Below, piece after piece: positions 41,053-50,260 of a stretch of 64,000 nt of DNA. Numbering within the stretch: position 1 is the stretch's first letter; each line of letters begins with the position of its first letter. Where the stretch lies: contig NZ_JAGGOG010000005.1 in NCBI RefSeq assembly GCF_018614655.1, positions 1-64,000 on the forward strand. Direction: 5' to 3'. Source of the DNA: Pseudomonas fluorescens (GTDB lineage: Bacteria > Pseudomonadota > Gammaproteobacteria > Pseudomonadales > Pseudomonadaceae). The notes beneath the pieces are model-generated. The model did not search any database, had not been told where the DNA came from, and was given only the letters and a program-made list of their open reading frames with translations. The translations under genes were made by a program, and so were the position numbers.

Positions 41053-41832
41053 TTACTTCTCGACGAACGCACGCTCGATCAAGTAGTCACCCGGCTCACG
41101 CATCCGTGGCGAAACCTTCAGGCCGAAGCTGTTCAACACTTCGCTGGTCTCATCCAACATGCTCGGGCTGCCGCACAGCATCGCACGGTCGTCCTCGGGG
41201 TTGATCGGTGGCAGACCAATGTCAGTGAACAGCTTGCCGCTGCGCATCAGGTCGGTCAGACGACCTTCGTTTTCGAACGGCTCGCGGGTCACGGTTGGGT
41301 AGTAGATCAACTTGTCACGCAGGGCTTCACCGAAGAACTCGTTCTGCGGCAGATGCTCGGTGATGAATTCGCGGTAAGCGACTTCGTTGACGTAGCGCAC
41401 GCCGTGGCACAGGATCACTTTTTCGAAACGCTCGTAGGTTTCCGGGTCCTGGATGACGCTCATGAACGGCGCCAGACCGGTACCGGTGCTGAGCAGGTAC
41501 AGGTGTTTGCCCGGCTTCAAATCGTCCAGCACCAGGGTGCCGGTCGGTTTTTTGCTGATGATGATCTCGTCGCCTTCCTTCAAGTGCTGCAATTGGGAAG
41601 TCAGCGGGCCATCCGGGACCTTGATGCTGAAGAACTCCAGATGCTCCTCCCAGTTCGGGCTGGCGATGGAGTAAGCACGCATGAGAGGGCGGCCGTTAGG
41701 CTGTTGCAGGCCGATCATCACGAACTGACCGTTCTCGAAGCGCAAGCCCGGGTCGCGGGTACACTTGAAGCTGAACAGAGTGTCGTTCCAGTGATGAACA
41801 CTGAGGACACGCTCGTGGTTCATGTTGCTCAT
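41053..41832 (-). CDS. fpr: Ferredoxin-NADP+ reductase
   Basis: 259 residues from ATG 41832 (GGAGTTCC upstream). FAD-binding MRAYSIASPNWEEHLEFFSI and NADP-binding LLSTGTGLAPFMSVIQD, ending in YLIERAFVEK, are typical of bacterial-type Fpr. It passes electrons between NADPH and ferredoxin/flavodoxin during oxidative and iron stress. Divergent from a LysR regulator gene; in Pseudomonas putida the equivalent FinR activates fpr. Confidence 0.92.
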   Translation of the reverse strand: MSNMNHERVLSVHHWNDTLFSFKCTRDPGLRFENGQFVMIGLQQPNGRPLMRAYSIASPNWEEHLEFFSIKVPDGPLTSQLQHLKEGDEIIISKKPTGTLVLDDLKPGKHLYLLSTGTGLAPFMSVIQDPETYERFEKVILCHGVRYVNEVAYREFITEHLPQNEFFGEALRDKLIYYPTVTREPFENEGRLTDLMRSGKLFTDIGLPPINPEDDRAMLCGSPSMLDETSEVLNSFGLKVSPRMREPGDYLIERAFVEK

Positions 41833-41956
41833 GTACGGGGAACTCCTGGAAATGGGTCTGCGCCAAATGATAGATGCGCAATTGCACAGCATTCTAATGG
41901 CGGCGACAATATCTGTTAACTGGATTATTAAGATAAGGGTTATCGGTTATATCGAT
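41833..41956. promoter_or_regulatory. fpr-finR divergent intergenic region
   Basis: 124 bp between the start codons, AT-rich on the finR side (GTTAACTGGATTATTAAGATAAGGGTTATCGG). Contains the likely FinR binding site and both promoters. LysR regulators bind such divergent gaps; an exact box is not assigned. Confidence 0.6.
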
Positions 41957-42883
41957 ATGCGATTTACTCTACGTCAACTGCAAGTCTTCGTCGCCGTCGC
42001 CCAGCAGGAAAGCGTCTCCCGCGCTGCTGGCCTTCTGGCCTTATCTCAATCCGCCGCCAGCACCTCAATTACCGAGCTGGAGCGTCAATCCAGCTGCCAA
42101 CTGTTCGACCGCGCCGGTAAACGCTTGAGCCTCAATGCCCTAGGCCGCCAACTGCTGCCCCAGGCCGTGGCACTGCTGGACCAGGCCAAGGAAATCGAGG
42201 ACCTGCTCAACGGCAAGTCGGGCTTCGGCTCCCTGGCGGTGGGCGCCACCCTGACCATCGGCAACTATCTAGCAACGCTGCTGATCGGCAGTTTCATGCA
42301 ACAACACCCGGAGAGCCAGGTGAAACTGCATGTGCAAAACACTGCGCATATCGTGAACCAGGTGGCGCACTACGAAATTGATCTGGGTCTAATCGAAGGC
42401 GACTGCAGCCACCCGGACATTGAGGTGCAAACCTGGGTGGAGGACGAACTGGTGGTGTTCTGCGCGCCCCAGCATCACTTGGCCAAGCGTGGCCAGGCAA
42501 CCATGGAAGAGCTGACTCATGAGGCATGGATTCTGCGGGAGCAAGGCTCCGGCACGCGTCTGACCTTTGACCAGGCCATGCGTCATCATCGCAGCGCGTT
42601 GAATATCCGCCTGGAGCTGGAGCACACCGAAGCGATCAAGCGGGCTGTGGAGTCAGGTCTGGGGATCGGCTGTATTTCCCGGCTGGCGCTACGGGACGCT
42701 TTCCGGCGCGGCAGCCTGGTACCGGTAGAAACCCCGGACCTAGACCTGGCCCGGCAGTTCTACTTCATCTGGCACAAGCAGAAGTACCAGACCTCCGCCA
42801 TGCGCGAGTTTCTGGAACTGTGCCGGTCCTTTACCGCCGGGGTGCAGCGCAGCGACGAAATCGTGCTGCCCAACATTGCCTGA
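41957..42883 (+). CDS. finR: LysR-family regulator FinR
   Basis: 308 residues from ATG 41957. The HTH is MRFTLRQLQVFVAVAQQESVSRAAGLLALSQSAASTSITELE and the effector domain spans about 90-290. Its place divergent from fpr and the sequence pattern agree with FinR, which activates fpr under superoxide and related stress in Pseudomonas. Converges with dgkA, only 5 bp apart. Confidence 0.85.
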   Translation: MRFTLRQLQVFVAVAQQESVSRAAGLLALSQSAASTSITELERQSSCQLFDRAGKRLSLNALGRQLLPQAVALLDQAKEIEDLLNGKSGFGSLAVGATLTIGNYLATLLIGSFMQQHPESQVKLHVQNTAHIVNQVAHYEIDLGLIEGDCSHPDIEVQTWVEDELVVFCAPQHHLAKRGQATMEELTHEAWILREQGSGTRLTFDQAMRHHRSALNIRLELEHTEAIKRAVESGLGIGCISRLALRDAFRRGSLVPVETPDLDLARQFYFIWHKQKYQTSAMREFLELCRSFTAGVQRSDEIVLPNIA

Positions 42884-42888
42884 GGCCT

Positions 42889-43251
42889 TTAGATCAGGAT
42901 CACGGCCCACACCAGGGTAATCATGGTCAACGCCACGAACTGCGCGGCGCTGCCCATGTCCTTGGCGTTCTTCGACAAGGGATGGCGATCCAGGGAGATC
43001 CGGTCAATGGCCGCTTCTACTGCCGAATTGAGCAATTCGACAATCAACGCCAGCAAACAGACGGCGATCAACAACGCCCGTTCGACCCGGCTGACATTCA
43101 GGAAAAAACTCAGCGGAATCAGGATGACGTTGAGCAACACCAACTGACGAAACGCTGCCTCGCCAGTGAAAGCCGCACGCAGGCCATCCAGGGAGTAACC
43201 GCCTGCGTTAAAGATACGTTTGATACCGGTTTGACCTTTGAAAGGCGACAT
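42889..43251 (-). CDS. dgkA: Diacylglycerol kinase
   Basis: 120 residues with three transmembrane helices and the family motif LLNSAVEAAIDRISLDRHPLSKNAKDMGSAAQF. It is the small integral-membrane kinase that turns diacylglycerol into phosphatidic acid, recycling lipid released by membrane-derived oligosaccharide synthesis. Lies downstream of erdR, as in other Pseudomonas. Confidence 0.92.
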   Translation of the reverse strand: MSPFKGQTGIKRIFNAGGYSLDGLRAAFTGEAAFRQLVLLNVILIPLSFFLNVSRVERALLIAVCLLALIVELLNSAVEAAIDRISLDRHPLSKNAKDMGSAAQFVALTMITLVWAVILI

Positions 43252-43326
43252 AGAGTAGGCAACTGCAAAAAAAGGAGTGGGAAAACTAGAGCACGCAAAG
43301 TCAAAAAAACGTGAACGTATACCATC

Positions 43327-43977
43327 TTACTGCTGCGAAATTGACTCAAGTTGTTGCAAGAGCAGCGCAGCCTGGGTTCGCGTACGTACCCCAAGCTTGC
43401 GGAAAATCGCCGTCACGTGAGCCTTGATGGTCGCTTCAGACACGCTCAGCTCGTAAGCAATTTGCTTGTTCAACAACCCTTCACAGACCATGGTCAGCAC
43501 CCGGAACTGCTGGGGCGTCAGGCTGGCCAAGCCATCACGTGCGGCCTTGGCTTCATCGGAGACGTTGATCTCTTCGAACGCCTGGGGCGGCCAGGAGACA
43601 TCGCCCTCCAGCACCGTGCGCACGGCTTTTTGAATATCTTCCATGGAGCTGGACTTGGGAATGAAGCCGCTGGCACCGAACTCCTTGGAGCGCACCACCA
43701 CGGATGCTTCTTCCTGGGCCGAAACCATCACCACGGGAATTTGCGGGTATTGCCCTCGCAGCAGCACAAGCCCCGAAAAACCATAGGCGCCGGGCATGTT
43801 CAGGTCCAGCAACACCAGGTCCCAGTCGGACTTTTCGGTGAGGCGGGTTTCCAGCTCGGCAATGCTGGCGACTTCGACCAAGCGTACATCCGGCCCCAGA
43901 CCCAGGGTGACAGCCTGATGGAGTGCGCTGCGAAAAAGTGGGTGGTCATCGGCAATCAGGATTTCGTATGTGGCCAT
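43327..43977 (-). CDS. erdR: LuxR-type response regulator ErdR
   Basis: 216 residues. The receiver domain holds the phospho-acceptor Asp58 in DLVLLDLNMPG and Lys in GFIPKSSS; the LuxR HTH is at the C-terminus (LTPQQFRVLTMVCEGLLNKQIAYELSVSEATIKAHVTAIFRKLGVRTRTQAALL). In Pseudomonas ErdR controls ethanol oxidation and acetate-related genes. The neighbouring dgkA gene supports the identity. Confidence 0.85.
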   Translation of the reverse strand: MATYEILIADDHPLFRSALHQAVTLGLGPDVRLVEVASIAELETRLTEKSDWDLVLLDLNMPGAYGFSGLVLLRGQYPQIPVVMVSAQEEASVVVRSKEFGASGFIPKSSSMEDIQKAVRTVLEGDVSWPPQAFEEINVSDEAKAARDGLASLTPQQFRVLTMVCEGLLNKQIAYELSVSEATIKAHVTAIFRKLGVRTRTQAALLLQQLESISQQ

Positions 43978-44240
43978 TTTTCAAATGATCCTGTTTTTTA
44001 TGGGAGCACCGATGGGTTCAGTGCTCGCCAAGGCAACACAAGGTGACCGCAAGGCAGGCACCACAGGGCACGTTCAACGCCAAAGCACAGCTCACGACGT
44101 TTGAAAATTTACGGCGGCGCCCTGGTCGGCGCGCCAAGCATGCCCAGCACGGCCTGGGTGGTCAAGCGCTACGCCCGTGGGTATTTTACCGGGCACAACG
44201 GTTGCCGTGCCATCATGCCAAGGTCCTCTGGCCATGATGC
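43978..44240. other. Intergenic, no gene seen
   Basis: 263 bp between erdR and tapT. Nothing convincing: a 64-codon plus-strand frame has no ribosome site, and the T-rich stretch at 43988-44000 could hold the erdR promoter. Confidence 0.5.
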
Positions 44241-44951
44241 CTATAGATAAGGTGTCAGGCGTGTATGAACAACGTCCTGCGGGTCCAGCACCCACTGAAA
44301 CTTGGCAGCCAGGTAGTGAGTACTGAAGACATCCAGATAAGCGTCCAGCACCTCGCTGGCCGTCTGATCCCCCGCCAACTCAAGGCACAGGGCAGCGACT
44401 TCTGCGGTACAGAAGTGGTCATCGCGCTTGGAGCGCCGCAGCTTGTAGCGCGATAACTGCTCAGGTTCCAGGCTCAGCACCGGTAAGTGCTCAAGGTACG
44501 GGCTCTTGCGAAACATCTTGCGTGCCTCGCTCCAGGTTCCATCCAACAGGATGAACAGCGGGCGCTTGCCGGGTGCCAGCTTGACCTCGTTGACCACTCG
44601 CTCAGGGGCCACGAACTCACCGGGAAACACGATATAAGGCTGCCACTGCGGGTCCGCCAGCAGCTTCAGCAGCTCAGGCTCTACCTCGGTTCGCGACCAA
44701 GGGAACGCCGTCGTATCACCGATCACATCGGCAATCAGCCAGCCGGTGTTGCTGGGTTTCATGGGTTCCACGTCATGCATCAGCAGACACATGGCGGATT
44801 TGGCCTCGACCTTAGGCCGCCAGGCACACAGGCAATACTCGGGAATGACCCGGCAGCCCGGGCAGCGCTCAGCGCGAGAACCACGGGCGACAAAAGGCTT
44901 GAGGGCCCGGGCCAGACGCTGGGTGCGCAAACGGGAGACGGCGTGGCTCAT
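44241..44951 (-). CDS. tapT: tRNA-uridine aminocarboxypropyltransferase TapT (DTW domain)
   Basis: 236 residues. The DTW motif is present as LLDGTWSEARKM, preceded by a zinc-type cluster RCPGCRVIPEYCLCAW and H-x-x-E in LMHDVEPMKPSNTG. TapT uses SAM to add a 3-amino-3-carboxypropyl group to uridine 47 of tRNA. Divergent from the PA3611-like gene. Confidence 0.88.
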   Translation of the reverse strand: MSHAVSRLRTQRLARALKPFVARGSRAERCPGCRVIPEYCLCAWRPKVEAKSAMCLLMHDVEPMKPSNTGWLIADVIGDTTAFPWSRTEVEPELLKLLADPQWQPYIVFPGEFVAPERVVNEVKLAPGKRPLFILLDGTWSEARKMFRKSPYLEHLPVLSLEPEQLSRYKLRRSKRDDHFCTAEVAALCLELAGDQTASEVLDAYLDVFSTHYLAAKFQWVLDPQDVVHTRLTPYL

Positions 44952-45161
44952 CGAATGCGCCGCCGCAAAGCAGTGAAGATCAACACGAATAGAACTCGGG
45001 GGAAGGCAAAAGTCGCCGCAGTTTACCAGAGCCGGCCACCCTCACCTGCACTTCCCGCAATACGCTGGCCGTACTGACCCAGGGTCACCTATAATCCCGC
45101 GCCACTGAACGCACAGCGCAGTGGCTGGTCATAGGACCAGTACCCGAATCAGGAGATTTCC

Positions 45162-45602
45162 ATGCTGCGTTTCATGCTGCGTTATGCCGCCCCCTCCATC
45201 GCCCTCGCGCTGGTTTTGCCCGTGGGCGCCCAAGCGGCTTCCTTGCTGGAACTTCAACTGAACAAGAAGCTGCAGAGCGTTGCGGCGGAAAGCAACAAAG
45301 ACCTGCCAAGGGAATTGGATGAAAAAACCCTGGAAGTGGCCTACACCGTGGAAGGCTCACAACTGATTGACCATCTCAGCGTCCAGCCCGATCGCGCCGA
45401 ACAAATGCGCGCCAACCCGAAGGCCGTGTATTTCCAACTGGGTCAGAGCGTCTGCCTGAACAAGGGTTATCGTGAGCTGATGGTCAAGGGTGCGGTGATG
45501 CGCTATGAAATCACCGAGAACAAGACCAATCGGCCCGTAGCATCGGTCAAGTTCCAGGAAGCTGATTGCCCGGCACCGGCTGCTGCGAAGAAGAAAAAGT
45601 AA
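45162..45602 (+). CDS. Secreted PA3611-like protein
   Basis: 146 residues. A clear signal peptide (MLRFMLRYAAPSIALALVLPVGAQA, cleavage after about 25). The mature part has ELQLNKKLQSVAAESNKDLP, two cysteines (VCLNKGYR, EADCPAP) that could form a disulphide, and a Lys-rich tail. Resembles the Pseudomonas PA3611 family described as quorum-sensing regulated. TATAAT stands at 45090 and AGGAG at the ribosome site. Confidence 0.65.
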   Translation: MLRFMLRYAAPSIALALVLPVGAQAASLLELQLNKKLQSVAAESNKDLPRELDEKTLEVAYTVEGSQLIDHLSVQPDRAEQMRANPKAVYFQLGQSVCLNKGYRELMVKGAVMRYEITENKTNRPVASVKFQEADCPAPAAAKKKK

Positions 45603-45616
45603 GCGATGCCCTTTCG

Positions 45617-45640
45617 CACGCCGCTGATCAGCGGCGTGCA
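45617..45640. terminator. Palindromic hairpin after the PA3611-like gene
   Basis: GCACGCCGCTGATCAGCGGCGTGC is a perfect 24-bp palindrome 14 bp past the stop codon. Little T-run follows, so termination efficiency is uncertain. Confidence 0.6.
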
Positions 45641-46015
45641 ACTCCTCCTTCTGCAAACCCTCCGCTGCGCTCATATCAGCGACTAAACGCCGTGATGAGT
45701 GATCAATAAGCTGTTGCCAGCCAAGACTTTATAGGCTCATGATCAAATCATCCCGAAAGCCAGCAGCCTGCGGCTTTTATGTTGTTCTGTAACACTTTCA
45801 GGGCAAAAGAGGATTGCCTCGCCTGGCTTGCAGTGCAAAGGTTTTAAATCACAAGGAACATACAGAGCCTGTTTCGCCCACCTCGCTCATCAGAGGTCTG
45901 GCGAACCCCGTGTAAAGCCCGGCACGCGCCGAGGCCGACAACGACACATGCAGTGTCGTGGCCCCCGACGAATCTCTCGTCGGCACCCTGGGTTCTGTGA
46001 AGAAGGAGAAGTTGA
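45641..46015 (+). other. Long leader upstream of the LOG gene with two tight hairpins
   Basis: 375 bp with no gene. The last 80 bp hold hairpin ACGACAC-ATGCA-GTGTCGT (45941-45959) and hairpin CCGACGA-ATCTC-TCGTCGG (45965-45983), then AGAAGGAG before the ATG. A TATGTTGTTCT / CTGTAAC stretch near 45780 could be a promoter. The arrangement resembles a structured, possibly regulatory, mRNA leader; no known riboswitch class is recognised. Confidence 0.5.
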
Positions 46016-47125
46016 ATGCCTTACGAACCGAATGACCTCCTGCTCCATCATTTTCAAGAAAACGGGACCGACCTCACGCAGCAGGTCGACGCGCAACTCA
46101 ATCTGATTGCCCCCAACAGCCCGAATATCCCCCTTTATCGCGACATGATCTTCACCGTGTTACGCATGGCGCAAGACGACCGTAGCCGCTGGAACGCCAA
46201 GATCACCCTGCAGGCGATCCGCGAGCTGGATCACGCCTTCCGGGTGCTGGAGCAATTCAAGGGCCGGCGCAAGGTCACTGTCTTCGGCTCCGCACGTACC
46301 CCCGTGGAAAGTCCGCTGTATGCATTGGCCCGGGAAGTCGGTGCTGTCCTGGCACGCTCGGACCTGATGGTCATTACCGGTGGCGGTGGCGGCATCATGG
46401 CGGCGGCCCATGAAGGTGCGGGCCTGGAACATAGCCTGGGGTTCAACATCACCCTGCCCTTCGAACAGCATGCCAACCCGACCATTGATGGCACCGAGAA
46501 CCTGCTGTCCTTCCACTTCTTCTTTACCCGCAAGCTGTTCTTCGTCAAGGAAGCCGATGCCCTGGTGCTGTGCCCAGGTGGTTTTGGCACCCTGGATGAA
46601 GCACTAGAAGTCCTGACCCTGATCCAGACCGGCAAGAGTCCGCTGGTTCCAGTGGTGCTACTGGACGTACCCGGTGGTAGTTTCTGGCAAGGAGCGCTGG
46701 ACTTTGTTCGTAGCCAACTGGAAGCCAACCGTTACATCTTGCCCACCGATCTCAAGCTGGTGCGCCTGGTGCACAGCGCCGAGGACGCGGTAGAAGAAAT
46801 CAACCAGTTCTACGCCAACTTCCATTCCACCCGCTGGTTGAAGCGCCAATTTGTGATCCGCATGAATCACCCACTGAGTGATCGTGCACTGGCGCATCTC
46901 CAGGAAGCGTTTGCCGACCTGAGGCTCAGTGAGGATTTTCATCAGCATGCTTATGAAGGTGAGGTATACGACGAACCGCGCTTCAGCCATCTGACGCGGC
47001 TGGTGTTCAACTTTAATGGTCGTGACCAGGGCCGGCTGCGGGAGTTGGTGGATTACATCAACTTGCCGGAGAACTGGGCACACGCCCAGGGGAAAGCTCA
47101 GCAACGGGTGACAGAACCGGCATAA
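46016..47125 (+). CDS. LOG-family (TIGR00730-like) nucleotide phosphoribohydrolase-like protein
   Basis: 369 residues, longer than a minimal LOG protein. The Rossmann core holds KVTVFGSARTPVES, ITGGGGGIMAAAHEGA and the signature CPGGFGTLDEALEVLTLIQTGK. LOG proteins cleave the N-glycosidic bond of nucleoside 5'-monophosphates. N- and C-terminal extensions of about 85 and 100 residues suggest the PpnN-like or unnamed Pseudomonas branch. AGAAGGAG precedes the ATG; the long structured leader suggests RNA-level control. Confidence 0.85.
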   Translation: MPYEPNDLLLHHFQENGTDLTQQVDAQLNLIAPNSPNIPLYRDMIFTVLRMAQDDRSRWNAKITLQAIRELDHAFRVLEQFKGRRKVTVFGSARTPVESPLYALAREVGAVLARSDLMVITGGGGGIMAAAHEGAGLEHSLGFNITLPFEQHANPTIDGTENLLSFHFFFTRKLFFVKEADALVLCPGGFGTLDEALEVLTLIQTGKSPLVPVVLLDVPGGSFWQGALDFVRSQLEANRYILPTDLKLVRLVHSAEDAVEEINQFYANFHSTRWLKRQFVIRMNHPLSDRALAHLQEAFADLRLSEDFHQHAYEGEVYDEPRFSHLTRLVFNFNGRDQGRLRELVDYINLPENWAHAQGKAQQRVTEPA

Positions 47126-47134
47126 GCCAAACGC

Positions 47135-47167
47135 AAAAAGGCCCGCTATTTTCATAGCGGGCCTTTT
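47135..47167 (+). terminator. Terminator after the LOG gene
   Basis: AAAAAGGCCCGCTA, short loop, TAGCGGGCCTTTTTG: strong stem and T-run right after the stop. Confidence 0.9.
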
Positions 47168-47200
47168 TGTATGGTGTCGGTGTATTCAGGTGGAACGAGT

Positions 47201-47252
47201 GTGGGCTAGGGCCGCTGCGCAGCCCAACGGGGGCAAGCCCCCTCGCCACAGA
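47201..47252. repeat. REP-type sequence before recX
   Basis: GGGCTAGGGCCGCTGCGCAGCCC and GGGGGCAAGCCCCCTCGCCACA form nested hairpins typical of Pseudomonas REP elements; lies between the LOG gene and recX, which converge. Confidence 0.7.
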
Positions 47253-47290
47253 AGCCCTTCACCGTGGCAAAGTCGTTAGCCATAGGACAC

Positions 47291-47758
47291 TCAATCATCC
47301 ATGTCCCGACCGCTTAACAAGCGACTGATCATTTCCATCGAGAATCCGCGATAACTCAGGAAGCGACCTTGTTTCGCCCGCTCCCGAGCATCGATGGGCA
47401 GATGGCCGGCAAACTTGCGACGCCAAGTGTCTTCCAACTGCGCCTGCCAACTGATACCGCTCTCACGTAACGCGAGCTCGATATCAGCACGTTGCAGGCC
47501 GCGCTGGCTCAACTCCTCGCGAATCCGCGCCGGGCCATAGCCAGAGCGAGCCCGGTAGGACACAAAGCTTTCGAGGTAACGGGCTTCCGAAAGCAGCCCC
47601 TCTTCCGTTAGACGGTCGAGGGCTGTTTCGATCATTTCAGGAGGAGCGCCGCGCTGACGCAATTTACGCGTCAGCTCGACTCGACCGTGCTCGCGTCGAG
47701 CGAGCAGGTCCATTGCAGTGCGCCGTACAGCGACGAGTGTATCCAGTACAACTGTCAT
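47291..47758 (-). CDS. recX: Regulatory protein RecX
   Basis: 155 residues. Three-helix repeats with [33 protein letters not shown] and [29 protein letters not shown] are those of RecX, which limits RecA filament growth. Directly after recA in the same direction, 8 bp apart. Confidence 0.93.
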   Translation of the reverse strand: MTVVLDTLVAVRRTAMDLLARREHGRVELTRKLRQRGAPPEMIETALDRLTEEGLLSEARYLESFVSYRARSGYGPARIREELSQRGLQRADIELALRESGISWQAQLEDTWRRKFAGHLPIDARERAKQGRFLSYRGFSMEMISRLLSGRDMDD

Positions 47759-47766
47759 CGTTTAGC

Positions 47767-48819
47767 TCAGATGTCAGCGTCGGCCAGGTCGTCAGCGGTT
47801 TCTCGGGTTGCATTCGATTTGACGTCTGCTGTCGGAGTCAGCAGCTTGTCGCGAATCTGCTTCTCAAGGGTCGCAGCCACGTCAGGGTTGTCCTGCAGGA
47901 ACTTGGCCGAGTTGGCCTTGCCCTGGCCGATCTTGCTGCCGTTGTAGGCATACCAGGCACCGGACTTTTCAACGAAGCCGTGCAGCACGCCCAAGTCAAT
48001 CATCTCGCCGTTCAGGTAGATACCCTTGCCGTAGAGAATCTGGAACTCAGCCTGACGGAACGGCGGAGCTACCTTGTTCTTCACGACTTTAACGCGGGTT
48101 TCGCTACCCACAACCTCGTCACCTTCCTTCACCGCGCCAGTACGACGGATGTCCAGACGGACCGAAGCGTAGAACTTCAGCGCGTTACCACCGGTGGTGG
48201 TTTCCGGGCTGCCGAACATCACGCCGATCTTCATCCGGATCTGGTTGATGAAGATCACCAAGCAGTTGGCGTTCTTGATGTTACCGGTGATTTTACGCAG
48301 GGCCTGGGACATCAGACGGGCTTGCAGGCCAACGTGCATGTCACCCATTTCGCCTTCGATTTCAGCCTTGGGTACCAGGGCTGCCACGGAGTCGATGACA
48401 ATCACGTCGATGGCATTGGAGCGCACCAGCATGTCGGTGATTTCCAGCGCTTGCTCACCGGTGTCCGGCTGCGATACCAACAGGTCGTCAACGTTGACGC
48501 CCAGCTTGCCGGCGTATTCGGGATCCAGGGCGTGCTCGGCATCGACGAACGCACAAGTGGCGCCCATCTTTTGTGCCTGGGCAATCACCGACAGGGTCAG
48601 GGTGGTTTTACCGGAAGATTCTGGACCGTAGATTTCAACGATACGGCCTTTTGGCAGGCCGCCAATGCCGAGCGCGATGTCCAGACCCAGAGAGCCCGTG
48701 GAAATAGCCGGGATCGCCTGACGGTCGTGATCGCCCATACGCATTACGGCACCCTTGCCGAATTGACGTTCGATCTGACCCAGGGCCGCAGCCAAGGCTT
48801 TCTTCTTGTTGTCGTCCAT
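47767..48819 (-). CDS. recA: Recombinase RecA
   Basis: 350 residues from ATG 48819. Walker A GPESSGKT (residues 65-72), L1/L2 loops and [31 protein letters not shown] are unmistakable. RecA forms the filament that drives recombination, LexA cleavage and cleavage of S24 phage repressors, so it connects DNA damage to both elements in this window. A LexA box lies upstream. Confidence 0.98.
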   Translation of the reverse strand: MDDNKKKALAAALGQIERQFGKGAVMRMGDHDRQAIPAISTGSLGLDIALGIGGLPKGRIVEIYGPESSGKTTLTLSVIAQAQKMGATCAFVDAEHALDPEYAGKLGVNVDDLLVSQPDTGEQALEITDMLVRSNAIDVIVIDSVAALVPKAEIEGEMGDMHVGLQARLMSQALRKITGNIKNANCLVIFINQIRMKIGVMFGSPETTTGGNALKFYASVRLDIRRTGAVKEGDEVVGSETRVKVVKNKVAPPFRQAEFQILYGKGIYLNGEMIDLGVLHGFVEKSGAWYAYNGSKIGQGKANSAKFLQDNPDVAATLEKQIRDKLLTPTADVKSNATRETADDLADADI

Positions 48820-48859
48820 TAAAGTCCTCACGTAATCAATAAGGCCTGACGGCCAACAC

Positions 48860-48875
48860 CTGTATAAGTAGACAG
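48860..48875 (-). promoter_or_regulatory. LexA (SOS) box of recA
   Basis: CTGTATAAGTAGACAG, matching CTG-N10-CAG, 41 bp upstream of the recA ATG. SOS regulation of recA is expected. Confidence 0.9.
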
Positions 48876-48902
48876 TATTGTTCCACAAAGATCCGGGATC
48901 GA

Positions 48903-49403
48903 CTACCCCTGTTTTTCTATTTCGAGTGCAGCTCGTCGCAATAGCCCCTCTAATGCGGCCTTTACCGTTTGTCGGCGGACCTCGTCGCGATTACCGGGGA
49001 AGTGGTGGCGTTCAGCCGTAACCTCATCCCCCACACCCCAGGCCAGCCACACCGTGCCGACCGGTTTGTCGGGTGAGCCACCGTCAGGGCCGGCCACACC
49101 GCTGACCGCCACGGCGAACCGCGCCAGGCTTTTCTCCTGGGCGCCTTTGACCATGGCCTCGACCACCTCCTTGCTGACGGCCCCGACTTTGGGGAACAGC
49201 GCTTCCGGCACATTCAACTGCCGGGTCTTCTGCCGGTTGGAATACGTGACATACCCCGCCTCGAACCAGGCCGAACTACCGGGAATACGCGTGATTGCTT
49301 CAGCGATACCGCCACCGGTGCACGACTCGGCGGTGGTGACATGGGCATTGAGCACCTGTAAGCGGCGGCCAAGTTCAGCGGCGAGTTGGGTAATTTCCTT
49401 CAC
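48903..49403 (-). CDS. pncC: Nicotinamide-nucleotide amidase PncC (CinA C-terminal type)
   Basis: 166 residues: [37 protein letters not shown] and [26 protein letters not shown] are the conserved blocks of the CinA C-terminal family. It deamidates nicotinamide mononucleotide in NAD recycling. This is the gene usually named cinA when describing the mutS-cinA tailocin locus. Confidence 0.92.
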   Translation of the reverse strand: MKEITQLAAELGRRLQVLNAHVTTAESCTGGGIAEAITRIPGSSAWFEAGYVTYSNRQKTRQLNVPEALFPKVGAVSKEVVEAMVKGAQEKSLARFAVAVSGVAGPDGGSPDKPVGTVWLAWGVGDEVTAERHHFPGNRDEVRRQTVKAALEGLLRRAALEIEKQG

Positions 49404-49531
49404 GGTCGTCTCCAGGGGTGGGCGGGCGTTTGCCTACCCTACAGGAGCTTATAGGTCATGCAAGATGCGGACGGGAACAGGATGTTAACGAATGAGGGCA
49501 CGTATATATGCCTGACAGACCTGCACCTTCA

Positions 49532-50218
49532 TCATGTCAGCACCTTCAACGCCTGCTGATACAGCACCTGGCGAGCCGCCGCGCCGTTCGGCGTTCTGCC
49601 TTTGCCGCCGGTATTGATAATGCTGCCAATATTCTGGATATCACTCACGTCAGCCAAGATGTTGAGCCGATTGACCGACCAGAACCAAGCCGCCGACATG
49701 ACGGCGTGCCGTGGCTGCCCCAGCCACTCAGGATGACTGACCAGATCCAGTCCCAAGGCGTCTCCACATAAGCGATAGTTATGCTTTCCCGTAACCTGAA
49801 TCAGCCCGCGACCGCGATACTTCCAGCCGTCGCCAGGGGCAGTATTGCCCATGCGACCGGCATATACGTGGCTGGCAATCAACTCGGCTTTTCCGGCAAG
49901 GCTCATGGCCAAGGCGTTCGGTTTGTTACGCACCGTATTGTTCACCACCGTTTTGACGTAACCGCCGCCTTTACCGTTCATCTCGGCGTAACGGTTTGGC
50001 CAGGTATCGGCCAAACCGTTGGCGCTGTAGTTCAAATTTTCCACCAGGCGAGTCAGTTGGCTCGACTCATGACCAATCTGAGCGATAAACGCCGCACTGC
50101 GCAGCCTGGTAATAATCTGATACTCGCCCATTGCCGCGTTAAGGGCTGGAGCAAAAACGCCGGCGATTCGGCCGGCGTTCGGAAGGATGAGCAGCAACTG
50201 CTGCTCGGTGATGTCCAT
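49532..50218 (-). CDS. Endolysin, glycoside hydrolase family 19
   Basis: 228 residues from ATG 50218 (GGAG upstream); a longer frame has no support. GH19 features: FIAQIGHESSQLTRLVENLNYSANGL with Glu51 and Glu60 as likely catalytic acids, and PGDGWKYRGRGLIQVTGKHNYRLCGD. These muramidase/chitinase-like enzymes lyse the host in Pseudomonas tailocin clusters. It is the last gene of the tailocin operon, next to pncC; no spanin gene follows. Confidence 0.88.
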   Translation of the reverse strand: MDITEQQLLLILPNAGRIAGVFAPALNAAMGEYQIITRLRSAAFIAQIGHESSQLTRLVENLNYSANGLADTWPNRYAEMNGKGGGYVKTVVNNTVRNKPNALAMSLAGKAELIASHVYAGRMGNTAPGDGWKYRGRGLIQVTGKHNYRLCGDALGLDLVSHPEWLGQPRHAVMSAAWFWSVNRLNILADVSDIQNIGSIINTGGKGRTPNGAAARQVLYQQALKVLT

Positions 50219-50260
50219 GGCATTCTCCAGAAATAAATGCGCTCGTGGGTGTTCCACAGC

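Noticed and set aside
44043..44237. 64-codon plus-strand frame between erdR and tapT
   Set aside because: No ribosome site or recognisable sequence; probably non-coding.
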